DNA of 64,000 nt, taken from NCBI GenBank assembly GCA_902362805.1, contig CABIXY010000002.1, positions 751,187 through 815,186 of the forward strand, given 5' to 3'. The translations under genes and the position numbers were made by a program. The DNA comes from Eubacteriaceae bacterium. GTDB lineage: Bacteria; Bacillota; Clostridia; Peptostreptococcales; Anaerovoracaceae. Position 1 is the stretch's first letter, and every line of letters starts with the position of its first letter. The notes under the pieces were generated by a model, which saw nothing but the letters and a program-made list of their open reading frames with translations, ran no database searches and was not told the DNA's origin. Positions 1 through 8,420 of the stretch are shown here, piece after piece.

Positions 1-1191
1 TCCATATAGAATGGCTCCCTGGGTGGAATCGTCTCCGAAGTTCTGTGCCATCTGTGTATTACCAACTCCAATAACAGTTCCACCAGTAATCACACCTTCT
101 CCATTGTAATCCAGATTTACTTCTGCACCGCCAGCAGAGCCTTGTATCACTGTAGTACCACCGCTAACGGTCAGATCTCCGTTAGAATCCAGCCCGTCTC
201 CAGCGGTGGTAGAAAGATTCAATGTGCCCCCTGCAATTTCAAGAATTACTCCATTTTGTGCATTTTCAGAACCATTCTGCGTACTGTCCGTTGCGTTGAG
301 ACAATCGTCGGAAACACTGATATTCAGTATACCGTCCTGAATATAGACGATTTTGCCCTGAATACCTTCATTGGTACTATTGATGTTTATCGTGCCGCCA
401 GTTACTTGAGCAACGTAGAAAGCATCGATGCCTTGACTGGAAACATTTTTAATATTAATTTCGCCGCCGTCGATGGAGACGAAGCCTTTTCCCTCCTCCT
501 CATCATTATTAGATTTGATGCCATCTCCAGCAGCATTGATAGAAATCTTTCCATCATAGATTCTCACACTATCTCGTCCTCTCAGACCATCGTTCTTTGC
601 GGTAACTTCGATCTCGCCGCCAGTGATTTTTAAATCATCCTTTGATACAATGCCATTGTTGTAGTTACCTTTTACTGTAAGCTTCCCTGAACCGTTAATG
701 GTAAGATTATCTCTGCTGAAAATCGCGCCCCATGGCTGATCTTCTGCAGATTCGTAAGATTTACCGTCGGCCACAGCATTTTCAGAGCCTTCTGCAAGGG
801 TAATAAATACCTTATCTGCGTTTTCCACCATGATCCCAGGACCACTTGCACATTTAATATTTACGCCATTCAATACAATTTGCACTTTATCTGTATCGCC
901 GGCCTCTACAATAATCTGCCCGTTTTTTAATGTGCCGGAGAAGACGTAGATTCCTGCTGCCTGAATGGTATAAGACTCGTCAGATAGTTCTACCTTTGTG
1001 GCTTCACCATCGTCCCAAACATTTTCTAAATCTCTGCTTGTATATTTTACGTCAACTTTTCCAGACACAATCGTATCGGTCTCATCTGTTTCTGACTTCG
1101 TACCGCCGCCGGATGTTCCACAGGCGGAGAGACTGATCATCACGAGGGATATCAGCAATACGGGCGCGATATATTTTCTGTTTATCTTCAT
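1..1191 (-). CDS. Carbohydrate-binding beta-helix lipoprotein (Cthe_2159-like), 3' end outside window
   Basis: The reading frame stays open for 397 codons from the start at 1191 to the window edge, so the C-terminus is missing. The first 24 residues form a lipoprotein signal: charged start, hydrophobic stretch, then an L-S-A-C lipobox with Cys24. The rest is a run of short repeats rich in G, D, N and I with recurring GG(E/K)I(N/S)I strands, typical of a parallel beta-helix and of the Cthe_2159 carbohydrate-binding family. It should sit on the outer face of the membrane. AGGAG precedes the start. It lies 10 bp downstream of a DUF4956 gene and a VTC-domain gene, a grouping often seen with such surface proteins. 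The ligand is not visible from sequence. Confidence 0.8.
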   Translation of the reverse strand, partial: MKINRKYIAPVLLISLVMISLSACGTSGGGTKSETDETDTIVSGKVDVKYTSRDLENVWDDGEATKVELSDESYTIQAAGIYVFSGTLKNGQIIVEAGDTDKVQIVLNGVNIKCASGPGIMVENADKVFITLAEGSENAVADGKSYESAEDQPWGAIFSRDNLTINGSGKLTVKGNYNNGIVSKDDLKITGGEIEVTAKNDGLRGRDSVRIYDGKISINAAGDGIKSNNDEEEGKGFVSIDGGEINIKNVSSQGIDAFYVAQVTGGTININSTNEGIQGKIVYIQDGILNISVSDDCLNATDSTQNGSENAQNGVILEIAGGTLNLSTTAGDGLDSNGDLTVSGGTTVIQGSAGGAEVNLDYNGEGVITGGTVIGVGNTQMAQNFGDDSTQGAILYG

Positions 1192-1201
1192 TTCTACGCT
1201 C

Positions 1202-1882
1202 CTATATCATCTCTCTGGTTTCTGGATCCAATCCGCATACGATTTTTAAATTTCCATTGCGACACCTGATATCGTCAATAAATTTTTTCTCTTCCTGTTC
1301 AGATTTCAGGTTGATGGTATATGTCAGTTCAAAGAGACTTCCCATATTGGTAGTTCTCACCTGTGTCAAGTGATATTCTTTTGTGTATTTCTCAAATAAG
1401 TCATCAAAAATTCCCATATAGTCCAGGTTTTCTGGTATGGTAATCTTCAGTTGCTTCTCTCCCTGACGGCCTTCTCCAAATTTGGTCGTGTTGAGCAAAA
1501 TATTGACAATGGCAAAGCAGGTCAGGAAAACAAGCGCGGCAGCCAGATAACCCATGCCTGTAGCGAGGCCTAGGGCCATAGCGCAGAAAATACTGCCGAT
1601 ATCCCTTGCGGTTCCCGGAATCGAGCGAAATCTGACCAGGCTGAAGGCACCCATGACAGCTACACCGGCCCCTAGGTTTCCATTGACCAACATGATTACA
1701 ATCTGTACAATCAGCGGCATCAATGCCAGGGTAACGACGAAGCTTTTATGATAGCGGTTGCGATACATATAGATGAGCGAACAAAATATTCCCAGGACAA
1801 TTGAGGCCAACGTGCACTCTAAAAATTGTAATGCCGTGACGCTGGTCAATCCAGCGTCTGTTGTTAAAACACTATCTAACAC
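1202..1882 (-). CDS. DUF4956 family membrane protein
   Basis: This 226-residue protein has about four hydrophobic segments in its first 130 residues, with a conserved-looking core ending in SLVRFRSIPGTARD. A soluble domain of about 90 residues follows and ends in a charged tail. This is the DUF4956 pattern, whose function is not established. The start codon lies inside the end of the upstream VTC-domain gene (11 bp overlap), so the two are probably translationally coupled. The lipoprotein gene follows 10 bp later. The three may form one membrane-surface polymer system, which is inference from context. Confidence 0.75.
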   Translation of the reverse strand: MLDSVLTTDAGLTSVTALQFLECTLASIVLGIFCSLIYMYRNRYHKSFVVTLALMPLIVQIVIMLVNGNLGAGVAVMGAFSLVRFRSIPGTARDIGSIFCAMALGLATGMGYLAAALVFLTCFAIVNILLNTTKFGEGRQGEKQLKITIPENLDYMGIFDDLFEKYTKEYHLTQVRTTNMGSLFELTYTINLKSEQEEKKFIDDIRCRNGNLKIVCGLDPETREMI

Positions 1883-2600
1883 AGCTAAATCCCCCCTCTT
1901 CTGATAATAAATTCTGAAACAGCTCTTCTTTGTAGATGGTTCCGTATTTTGAAAATGATTTCGGATAAATTTCCAACCGGTTCAGTGCGCTGGAGAGCCA
2001 AAGCGGCATGGCGTCGCCAGATTTGATTTCCATGATATACTGCTCCGCGGGCATTTTCACCTGACCGAAATCTCCCTTTGTCATGTCCAGCTGATTCACC
2101 CGCCAGAGAATGTTGCTGTCAAAGGTGATTCGAAGCCCCGGATCTTCCATTCCCCTCATAGCCAGCCTGTCATAAGAGAGATATAACATGGGATAAAGCT
2201 GGTATTTTGACATGAGCCAGTCGATTTCGTTGGTAATCTGATTTCTCTGTGCTGGCAGGTTCCCGTTGACACAGTAGTCCACAGCCTCACAATAAGGTAG
2301 CGAGATCCGCCGCTTATAGACGATGCCGTCAAACTTTTTCTTGATTTCAAGGTAAACGAAATCCTCCGGATCAGGCGTGCCGTAACTTCTCAATCTGAGT
2401 TTTTCCTTGTAAATCGGCTTTTCTATGGATTCCCGGATCAAGTCGAACTGCGGCGTATCGAAGTAAATATTACAGATCTTGTATTTCTTATATCTGTCAT
2501 ATTCCAGTTTGCAGTAAATCAAAGCGATCAAATCCCTGTATTGCTTTTCATTTATCAAGTATTTCTTTTCGTAACGTTTAAAGTTGTTTTGATATGTCAT
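1872..2600 (-). CDS. VTC domain-containing protein (polyphosphate polymerase-like)
   Basis: The 242-residue protein has the features of the VTC/CYTH-like tunnel fold: an N-terminal RYEKKY motif, YFDT, a basic RLRSY strand, an EIKKK strand followed by KRR, and a late EIKSG. In yeast Vtc4 this fold polymerises ATP gamma-phosphate into polyphosphate. Bacterial members beside DUF4956 and CotH or beta-helix proteins have no settled substrate. No membrane segment is seen. AAAGGAG precedes the ATG. It is the first gene of a three-gene operon. Confidence 0.8.
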   Translation of the reverse strand: MTYQNNFKRYEKKYLINEKQYRDLIALIYCKLEYDRYKKYKICNIYFDTPQFDLIRESIEKPIYKEKLRLRSYGTPDPEDFVYLEIKKKFDGIVYKRRISLPYCEAVDYCVNGNLPAQRNQITNEIDWLMSKYQLYPMLYLSYDRLAMRGMEDPGLRITFDSNILWRVNQLDMTKGDFGQVKMPAEQYIMEIKSGDAMPLWLSSALNRLEIYPKSFSKYGTIYKEELFQNLLSEEGGFSCVR

Positions 2601-2632
2601 TTTAAAGTCTCCTTTCTATCGTCTGCACATTC

Positions 2633-2660
2633 ATTATAGCGGTAAAAAAAGGAATTTGAA
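2633..2660 (-). promoter_or_regulatory. Candidate promoter of the VTC-DUF4956-lipoprotein operon
   Basis: On the minus strand a perfect TATAAT lies at 2638-2633, about 30 bp before the VTC start codon. A weak -35 (ATTCAA) sits 16 bp upstream. The -10 is convincing; the -35 is poor. Confidence 0.4.
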
Positions 2661-2868
2661 TGATACAACTTTGTCACTAAGATAAACAGATTGTGTTAAA
2701 TCTGTGGAACACTATTTTGTTAATATGCTTTACATTCTATTAATCAAAAGTGAAGGTATATTATAAAATAATCATCTGTATATTATGTCAAATCGCCCTA
2801 AAAAAATATATATTATATGTTATTATAGTTTTATAAAATATATCTCGTTATAGAGAAAGGAGCATATT

Positions 2869-3369
2869 ATGAAAAAGAGAAGTCGTTTAATGTCCTGTAC
2901 AGCAATCATGATGATTGTCGTAATGCTCGCCTCAGTTAATGTGGCTTTTGCTGGTATTACACGAACCGTTGTAGATTTAGATGCAAAAGGAAGAACACAG
3001 CAAATTACAGAAACACATGATAGGCGAAAGCTAAGTGACCAGTCGTTCTCAAAAGCTGACTTAAATACACAAGCAAAATGTGTAGCAGTCGTAAATAAAT
3101 TTGCAGGTATACCAGAAAGTGAAATCCCTTGGTATGCTTCGCAAATAACAAGTGGCTTTAGAAACATGATTTTTGAAGCATCGGGTCTGGGTGTTGCAAC
3201 TCGCGTAACAGTTACTTCACAAAAAATCAACGTTTTTCACTATGACACTGTGACAAAGAAGAAAACTTTATTGAGAACTACTGAAAAAATCAATTACAAC
3301 TTATACAAAGGAGGTAAGCTTTACAAAACTACAAAATTGACTTGTGATCAAGCATGGGGTTCGAAATAA
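2869..3369 (+). CDS. Small secreted protein, function unknown
   Basis: A 166-residue protein with a clear signal peptide: basic KKRSR start, a hydrophobic core of about 18 residues and an AFA-G cleavage site near residue 27. The mature part is rich in Thr and Lys, has a VTVTSQKINVF strand near the middle and a single Cys near the end. I do not recognise a family. AAAGGAG stands 7 bp before the ATG. The gene is flanked by very AT-rich DNA and is not part of an operon. It could be an extracellular or wall-associated protein. Confidence 0.65.
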   Translation: MKKRSRLMSCTAIMMIVVMLASVNVAFAGITRTVVDLDAKGRTQQITETHDRRKLSDQSFSKADLNTQAKCVAVVNKFAGIPESEIPWYASQITSGFRNMIFEASGLGVATRVTVTSQKINVFHYDTVTKKKTLLRTTEKINYNLYKGGKLYKTTKLTCDQAWGSK

Positions 3370-3423
3370 AAATTCAAGTTTCTAATATTTATGTCTCAAA
3401 CAGCGTTGTCCTTTAACTAAAAT

Positions 3424-3480
3424 AAACTGACCGCCCAAAAGTTGGATTCAAAAAATCTAATCAATGAGAGGTCAGTTTTT
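3424..3480. repeat. Inverted repeat resembling an IS3-family end; may act as terminator
   Basis: Nine-base arms AAACTGACC (3424-3432) and GGTCAGTTT (3470-3478) enclose a segment containing CCCAAAAGTTGGA and are followed by a T-run. A CCCAAAAGTTGGA block next to CTGACC is what I remember from termini of IS150-group IS3 elements. No transposase is present nearby, so this would be a solo relic. It can also fold as a terminator for the secreted-protein gene. Confidence 0.4.
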
Positions 3481-3598
3481 AATATAAGTTAAACTACATA
3501 TTTGAAATTATAGTATTTTAATTATTTTGTATAAAGTCTACATAATAAAATTTTTGTAGTCATATCATAGCTTACGGTAACGGGTCGCTGTGAGTTTC

Positions 3599-3847
3599 CT
3601 ATTCTCTATCGCTGCGGCGTTCTCTGATAGATAGCCATAGACAGATCAAGACATAGATTGCTGCGAGAGGTACAGTCAGCGTACAGATCAGTCCATACCA
3701 TGTCAACTTATGTATTGCAAACATATTGATGACCATGGTAATTCCTGCCGATACCACAAAGGCTTGCTTGTTAAATCCGTTTTTAATTGCTATCAGCAGT
3801 ACGATCATTGCCGCCACAGGAGGCAAAAAGAATATGATATAAGACAT
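3599..3847 (-). CDS. Small integral membrane protein
   Basis: An 82-residue protein with about three hydrophobic segments and a basic-acidic C-terminal tail (RERRSDRE). It starts 2 bp after the M20 amidohydrolase stop and so belongs to the carrier-amidohydrolase operon. The family is not recognised. An accessory role for the transporter or amidohydrolase is possible but is inference. Confidence 0.6.
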   Translation of the reverse strand: MSYIIFFLPPVAAMIVLLIAIKNGFNKQAFVVSAGITMVINMFAIHKLTWYGLICTLTVPLAAIYVLICLWLSIRERRSDRE

Positions 3848-3849
3848 AA

Positions 3850-5022
3850 CTAGTTCCTTTCAAAATCTGCTTTCAATTTGCTGATTTTTTCCTCATCACT
3901 GAAGATTTTTGCAATCTGCAAACCGATTATTTTCGCACCGGTAACAAGTCCCTGATGTGCTCTTTCTGTTTTCATTGCATCAGCAAAACCTCTGGTGTGA
4001 ATGGGCGTGTCTGTATCGACAACCTGCAGGCACGGATGAAATGCCGGGCAGGCAAAGCTGACATTGCCGGCATCAGAAGAACCAAAGATCTTGTTGGGAT
4101 CTCCATTGATAGGAATACCGAGCTCGCCGTAGATTTCCTCTAAAGCAGATATGCCTGTCGGGTTTTTCTTTAGGTTGTCGTAGACTTCCGCAGTCGGATA
4201 TTTGTCCCAGGTGGTCTGTGTAGCGATGGCGGCACCCTTTGCACAATCGTCCACTTTCTGTACAAGTTCCTGCAGATAATGCTTATCCAACGCTCTGACA
4301 TAAAATTCTGCCGTCACTTCCTCCGGTACGATATTCGGCGCTTCTCCGCCATTCCTGATAATTCCATGGAACTGTGCATCCGGCTTGCAGTGCTGCCTCA
4401 ACATATCTACAGCATGAAACATCAGCTGCGCAGCGTTAAATGCATTGACACCGTCCCAGGGAGCTGCAGACGCATGGGCAGCTTTGCCGTGAAACTGATA
4501 CATATAAGACGCCAATCCTTGCAGCGTCGGCGCCACAATATTAGAATTGTACAGATGTACCATAATTGCCATATCATATCCATCAAAGACACCTTGCTTG
4601 ACCATGGTGCACTTCGCTCCGTCTGTTTCTTCAATTGGCGTTCCGATAATGTGGATATCGGCATCCAGTTCATCCTGCAGATCTTTTGTTGCAAGACCGG
4701 CTAAGATGCTGATGGAACCGCTGAGACAGTGTCCGCATGCGTGTCCGATTTCCGGTAGCGCGTCGTACTCTGTCAGAATCGCAATCTTATGTCTATGATT
4801 ATCATTGCCATATACGCCTTTGAATGCCGTAGCCAGTCCAGCAAAGGGATATTCTACAGAATAGTCGTGGCCTTCCAGCAGTTTTACAATTTTCTTTGAT
4901 GTCTCATATTCTTCTCCGGAAATCTCCGGATGGTCTGCCAGATCATCATTGAGTGCTGTCAGTTCGCCTCGGTTCCTCTCTATTTCTGAAATAATGATTT
5001 CTTTTATTTGGTCGTAATTCAT
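3850..5022 (-). CDS. M20 family amidohydrolase (AbgB/peptidase M20D-like)
   Basis: A 390-residue cytoplasmic metallo-amidohydrolase. The metal-binding stretch EYDALPEIGHACGHC is at residues 85-99, followed by GTPIEETDGAK, and the inserted dimerisation domain lies around 170-280. Family members cleave N-acyl, p-aminobenzoyl or dipeptide amides. TGGAGG precedes the ATG. The upstream neighbour is a YfcC-type carrier, suggesting import of an acylated amino acid or peptide and its hydrolysis inside the cell. The exact substrate cannot be read from sequence. Confidence 0.85.
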   Translation of the reverse strand: MNYDQIKEIIISEIERNRGELTALNDDLADHPEISGEEYETSKKIVKLLEGHDYSVEYPFAGLATAFKGVYGNDNHRHKIAILTEYDALPEIGHACGHCLSGSISILAGLATKDLQDELDADIHIIGTPIEETDGAKCTMVKQGVFDGYDMAIMVHLYNSNIVAPTLQGLASYMYQFHGKAAHASAAPWDGVNAFNAAQLMFHAVDMLRQHCKPDAQFHGIIRNGGEAPNIVPEEVTAEFYVRALDKHYLQELVQKVDDCAKGAAIATQTTWDKYPTAEVYDNLKKNPTGISALEEIYGELGIPINGDPNKIFGSSDAGNVSFACPAFHPCLQVVDTDTPIHTRGFADAMKTERAHQGLVTGAKIIGLQIAKIFSDEEKISKLKADFERN

Positions 5023-5048
5023 AATACCTCCATCTGACTTTCAAAAGA

Positions 5049-5077
5049 AAATGGCATATTGAAAGAATATGCCATTT
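5049..5077 (-). terminator. Intercistronic hairpin between carrier and amidohydrolase genes
   Basis: A perfect 12-bp stem (AAATGGCATATT / AATATGCCATTT) with a GAAAG loop lies in the 75-bp gap. On the minus strand it is followed by TTCTTTTG. It could partly terminate transcription, or protect the upstream mRNA, so that carrier exceeds enzyme. Confidence 0.6.
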
Positions 5078-5097
5078 CCGTGATCGTCTAATTTTGT

Positions 5098-6498
5098 TTA
5101 GAATGGTCCTAACTGCATTGCCTGTGCAATGACTACGAAAATTGCTCCCAGCAAATATTCAAGTCCGATCAATGGCAGAATCCATTTTGCCCATTTTGAC
5201 CAAGGAATCTTCGCAATGGCAAGTCCAGCCATGAAATATCCTGAAGTCGGCGTGAAGATGTTGGAAATACCATCGCCCAACTGGAACGCGATTGTTGCAG
5301 TCTGTCTCGTAACGCCTACCAGGTCGCCCAGCGGTGCCATGATTGGAATGGAAACAGCCGCCTGTCCAGAGCCTGATGGAACGATAAAGTTGAGCAGGCA
5401 CTGGAAGATGTACATACCGACAGCAGAAATCATGGAAGGCAGCTTGGAAAGTCCCTCTGCAGCCGCATGAAGAATCGTATGTAAGATCTGTCCGTCAGTC
5501 ATGACGACCAGGATGCCTCTTGCAAAACCTACAACCAAAGCGCCGGACGCGATGTCAGCCATGCCTTTTCCGAGCACGTTGGCGTAGTTGTTGAAGCCCA
5601 TTCTTGCGATGATGGCAACGATAAAGGACATACCTAGGAACAGGGCTGCAATTTCATTCATGTACCATCCCCATTTGACAACGCCGAATACCAATAGGAT
5701 GATTGACAGAACAAATATGATCAAAATTGATTTTTCTTTCCAACCAAAGCTCGGTAAGTCCTCAAGATTTACGGTATCCTCTCTCGTCTGATCGAAGGCA
5801 TGCATCGGTGAAATCTGCGGATTTCTTTTAATCTTCAAAGCATATCTCATGACAAAGAAAATTGCTAACGCGACAAAGCATACATACATTATGATTCTAA
5901 ACCCCATTTGAGACAATAGTGGCAGTTCTGCGATACCCTGCGCGACCTGTACAGTAAATGGATTCATGAACGCGCCAGCAAAGCCAGCGCCAGCACCACA
6001 GAATACGATTGCTGTACCCGTCATAGAGTCAAATCCCATGGCAAGGCACAATGAAACAAAGATTGGAATGAACGGGATAGTCTCTTCTGCCATACCGAAA
6101 ACAGAACCGCAAATGGAGAAGAAAATCATCACAATTGGAATGATCAGGATTGATGCGTTCTTCATTGCTTTGATCAGCCTTCCCATGCCCGCTTCAATCG
6201 CGTTGGTTTCTTGAATAACAGCCATAGTTCCTCCTACAATAAAAATGAAGAAGATAATTTGTGCTGCTGCGGGATCAGCCATACCTCTCGGCACTGCAGT
6301 CAGGAACTGCATCAGGGTTACCGGGGTCGAGTCAACATTTTGGAAGGTTGACGCATTGACAACCTCACGGTCTCCAACCATCATCATGTCATAAGTTCCT
6401 GCCGGGATGATGTAGGTCAAGATACTACAAATTGCAATCAGTGCAAATAACAGGATATAGACATGAGGTACCGCAAATTTCTTTTTCTTTTCTTCCAT
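5098..6498 (-). CDS. YfcC family carrier (ArcD/DcuC-like)
   Basis: A 466-residue membrane protein with about 12 hydrophobic helices. It starts with a short basic cytosolic tail, and has the GxAEETIPFIPIFV region near residue 140 and a PSGSGQAA motif near 370. These are typical of the YfcC/C4-dicarboxylate anaerobic carrier group, whose members carry amino acids, dicarboxylates or peptides. AAGGAGG is upstream. It is the first gene of an operon with an M20 amidohydrolase and a small membrane protein. Confidence 0.85.
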   Translation of the reverse strand: MEEKKKKFAVPHVYILLFALIAICSILTYIIPAGTYDMMMVGDREVVNASTFQNVDSTPVTLMQFLTAVPRGMADPAAAQIIFFIFIVGGTMAVIQETNAIEAGMGRLIKAMKNASILIIPIVMIFFSICGSVFGMAEETIPFIPIFVSLCLAMGFDSMTGTAIVFCGAGAGFAGAFMNPFTVQVAQGIAELPLLSQMGFRIIMYVCFVALAIFFVMRYALKIKRNPQISPMHAFDQTREDTVNLEDLPSFGWKEKSILIIFVLSIILLVFGVVKWGWYMNEIAALFLGMSFIVAIIARMGFNNYANVLGKGMADIASGALVVGFARGILVVMTDGQILHTILHAAAEGLSKLPSMISAVGMYIFQCLLNFIVPSGSGQAAVSIPIMAPLGDLVGVTRQTATIAFQLGDGISNIFTPTSGYFMAGLAIAKIPWSKWAKWILPLIGLEYLLGAIFVVIAQAMQLGPF

Positions 6499-6595
6499 AA
6501 ATAATACCTCCTTGTTAGTCCGAAAGATCGGACTGCTTTCTCAACAGTACGACAGATTATCTGTAGAGCCTGTGAGAAAAAATAATAAATAACTA

Positions 6596-6624
6596 ATTAT
6601 ATTTGACCGGTTTCGACCAAATAT
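6596..6624 (-). promoter_or_regulatory. yfcC promoter overlapped by an inverted repeat (candidate operator)
   Basis: On the minus strand a perfect TATAAT occupies 6601-6596, about 100 bp before the carrier gene. It partly overlaps an inverted repeat with arms ATATTTG (6599-6605) and CAAATAT (6618-6624). The centre also holds a GACC-GGTTTC-GACC direct repeat. A dyad covering the -10 and spacer is the usual place for a repressor site. The rest of 6499-6773 shows nothing else. Confidence 0.45.
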
Positions 6625-6773
6625 CAAAATAACGATTTTATTATACTCCTGTTATGCAAAAAAGTAAATAAGAATACAGTTTGAAATTCTACAAAAACAG
6701 TCAGATAATTTGTGCAATTCCCAAACAATCCCCTAGCTTTACACAATCTAAAATGATTAGTTTTCCAATATTT

Positions 6774-6788
6774 ACTTAAATTATATAT
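6774..6788. repeat. Candidate left attachment repeat
   Basis: ACTTAAATTATATAT here matches ACTTAAATAATATAT at 14468-14482 at 14 of 15 positions and in the same orientation. Both lie just outside the integrase arm-type sites. AT-rich sequence makes a chance match possible. Confidence 0.35.
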
Positions 6789-6818
6789 GTCTTTTTGACT
6801 ATCTTTTTATATCTTCTT

Positions 6819-6860
6819 AAATGTCCGCAAAGCCTTATTTTATCGGCTCTACGGGCATTT
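6819..6860 (-). terminator. Hairpin downstream of integrase
   Basis: On the minus strand AAATG-CCG-GAGCC pairs with GGCTT-CGG-CATTT around a 10-base AT loop, with two small mismatches. It lies about 85 bp after the int stop. No strong T-run follows, so it may be a terminator or part of the recombination site. Confidence 0.45.
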
Positions 6861-6867
6861 TGCTTTT

Positions 6868-6940
6868 GTGGTAAACCTCACATATCTAGGTCTATCTTCT
6901 TATATTTTCGCTATCAAGCGTGGTTAAAATCGTGGTAAAT
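6868..6940. promoter_or_regulatory. Left-end integrase arm-type sites
   Basis: Three related sites occur in the same orientation: GTGGTAAAC (6868), CGTGGTTAAAA (6919) and TCGTGGTAAAT (6930). The last lies inside the 3' end of nothing but spacer, just before the int stop at 6945. The same TCGTGGTAAA recurs at 14379. Tn916 integrase binds direct repeats of this general kind near the transposon ends with its N-terminal domain. Confidence 0.5.
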
Positions 6941-6944
6941 ACTT

Positions 6945-8138
6945 CTATGCAATTAGACGCTGAACCTCTGATTTTGCGGTATCTATGGACGCATGAGCGT
7001 ACCAATTCATTGTGATACTAATGTTTGAATGCCCCATGATATACTGTAAATCTTTTGGGTTCATGTTCTTGCTTGCCAGCCTTGTGCAGAACGTATGGCG
7101 TAGCGTATGCGGTGTGATATGTGGCAAGGGATTGTCCTTGTGGTGCTTGTTGTATTTCTTTACCATACGGACAAATAAGGCGTTGTAATCAATCGCAACT
7201 TTTGGCTTGTCCTTATGATTGACAAATAGGAAATTGCCCCGTCCGTCTATCACAAATGGTTCTGCCTTTGGGCGTTTCTTCATAACCCGTTGAAATGCCT
7301 GTATCGTTTCTCTGCTTAATGGTACTTGCCTTATTCCGCTTTTCGTCTTAGGCGTTTCAATATAATAGCCTTGTTCCTTGCTCTTTAGTAACTGGTGGTC
7401 GATAATCACAACTTCATTCTTGAAATCAATATCGGCTACTGTCAGTCCGCACAGTTCCGAGATACGAAGTCCTGTTTTTAACAGTATCAGCACATCATCA
7501 TAATACTTGTGATACACATTGTCCGTCTTGATGAATGAGAGTAAGGCTTGTTCCTGTTCCTCTGTCAATGCAACTTTCTCTTTGGTATCATTTTCTAGGA
7601 CTTCACTTAACTTGAAATCAAAGGGATTTTTCCTTACGCAATCGTCTTGTATGGCGATATAGAATGACGCTTTTAACGAGCGTTTATGGTTGTTAATGGT
7701 ATTGTAGGAAAAGCCTTTGTCTTTCATGCGTAACGCCCATTCTTTAGCGTCAGAGGGTTTTATCGTATCAATGCTCCTAGCACCTAACTTATCCTCTTTC
7801 AATAACCGCATGAGTTGTTCCCGTTGTTTTATTGTGCTTTTCTTCACATTTGCCCTCTGTGCGTTCTGTTTGGCATAGAGTTGGCAAAGCGTCATTTTCT
7901 TGCCTGTGCTGTCGATACCGTCCTCAATATCCCGTCTTATCTGCTGTTCCAGTTCACGAAGTGAGGGTTTTTCCCGTTTTCCCTTTGGTGTCGGGTCTGT
8001 GGGTGTCAATCTCCAAGCATACACATATTTTGTGTTTCCAAATGCGTCTACATATTTATATAAGTATTTCCCGTCTGTTCGTTGGCTCTCTCCAGTATGC
8101 AGGATACGACCTTTGTTATCCCGTCTTTTTTCTTTCAT
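6945..8138 (-). CDS. int: Tyrosine recombinase, Tn916 integrase family
   Basis: A 397-residue integrase. The N-terminal arm-binding domain (about 1-75) is followed by a SAM-like core-binding domain (about 95-175) and the catalytic domain. The catalytic residues are all present: Arg225 in GLRISEL, His344 and Arg347 in HTLRH, His370 in MGHS and the nucleophile Tyr380 in NWYAH. Length and sequence match Tn916-type integrases. GGAG precedes the ATG. It drives excision and integration together with the adjacent excisionase. No damage is visible. Confidence 0.95.
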   Translation of the reverse strand: MKEKRRDNKGRILHTGESQRTDGKYLYKYVDAFGNTKYVYAWRLTPTDPTPKGKREKPSLRELEQQIRRDIEDGIDSTGKKMTLCQLYAKQNAQRANVKKSTIKQREQLMRLLKEDKLGARSIDTIKPSDAKEWALRMKDKGFSYNTINNHKRSLKASFYIAIQDDCVRKNPFDFKLSEVLENDTKEKVALTEEQEQALLSFIKTDNVYHKYYDDVLILLKTGLRISELCGLTVADIDFKNEVVIIDHQLLKSKEQGYYIETPKTKSGIRQVPLSRETIQAFQRVMKKRPKAEPFVIDGRGNFLFVNHKDKPKVAIDYNALFVRMVKKYNKHHKDNPLPHITPHTLRHTFCTRLASKNMNPKDLQYIMGHSNISITMNWYAHASIDTAKSEVQRLIA

Positions 8139-8165
8139 GGTGTCTGCTCCTTTCCTTGTTGGAAA

Positions 8166-8209
8166 GAGCCTTGATATGACTTGTGTTCATCATAACACAT
8201 ACAAGGCTC
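8166..8209 (-). repeat. Inverted repeat in the int leader
   Basis: Arms GAGCCTTG (8166-8173) and CAAGGCTC (8202-8209) enclose a second stem GTGTT/AACAC between xis and int. The outer 16 bases 8166-8181 recur exactly, in inverted orientation, at 14346-14361 near the right end. It could tune int translation or be a recombination-protein binding site. Confidence 0.5.
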
Positions 8210-8216
8210 ATTTGCA

Positions 8217-8420
8217 TTAGATTGCGTCCAATTTGTCAATAACCTGTTCAAACTGTCGGCGTTTAATCTGTATGCGGTTGCCATTCATAATGAGCCAGCC
8301 AGCGTCCTTGTTTTCCTCTGCTAAGCGTCTTAACTTGTTTTCTCCGATACGGAAATACTTTGACGCTTCTTCAATGGTAAGGGTGTATTTTTCCCATACG
8401 GGAATATCGTTGTTATTCAT
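8217..8420 (-). CDS. xis: Excisionase, Tn916 Xis family
   Basis: A 67-residue basic protein with the winged-helix pattern of Tn916 Xis: [18 protein letters not shown], then an acidic turn and a [16 protein letters not shown] strand. Xis bends the element ends and directs integrase towards excision. Its start overlaps the relaxase stop codon, and it precedes int by 78 bp, the usual order in Tn916-like elements. Confidence 0.92.
   Translation of the reverse strand: MNNNDIPVWEKYTLTIEEASKYFRIGENKLRRLAEENKDAGWLIMNGNRIQIKRRQFEQVIDKLDAI

Noticed and set aside
142..633. Plus-strand ORFs over the lipoprotein and other minus-strand genes
   Set aside because: They are antisense shadows of repetitive or GC-richer genes, with no ribosome sites or recognisable protein features.
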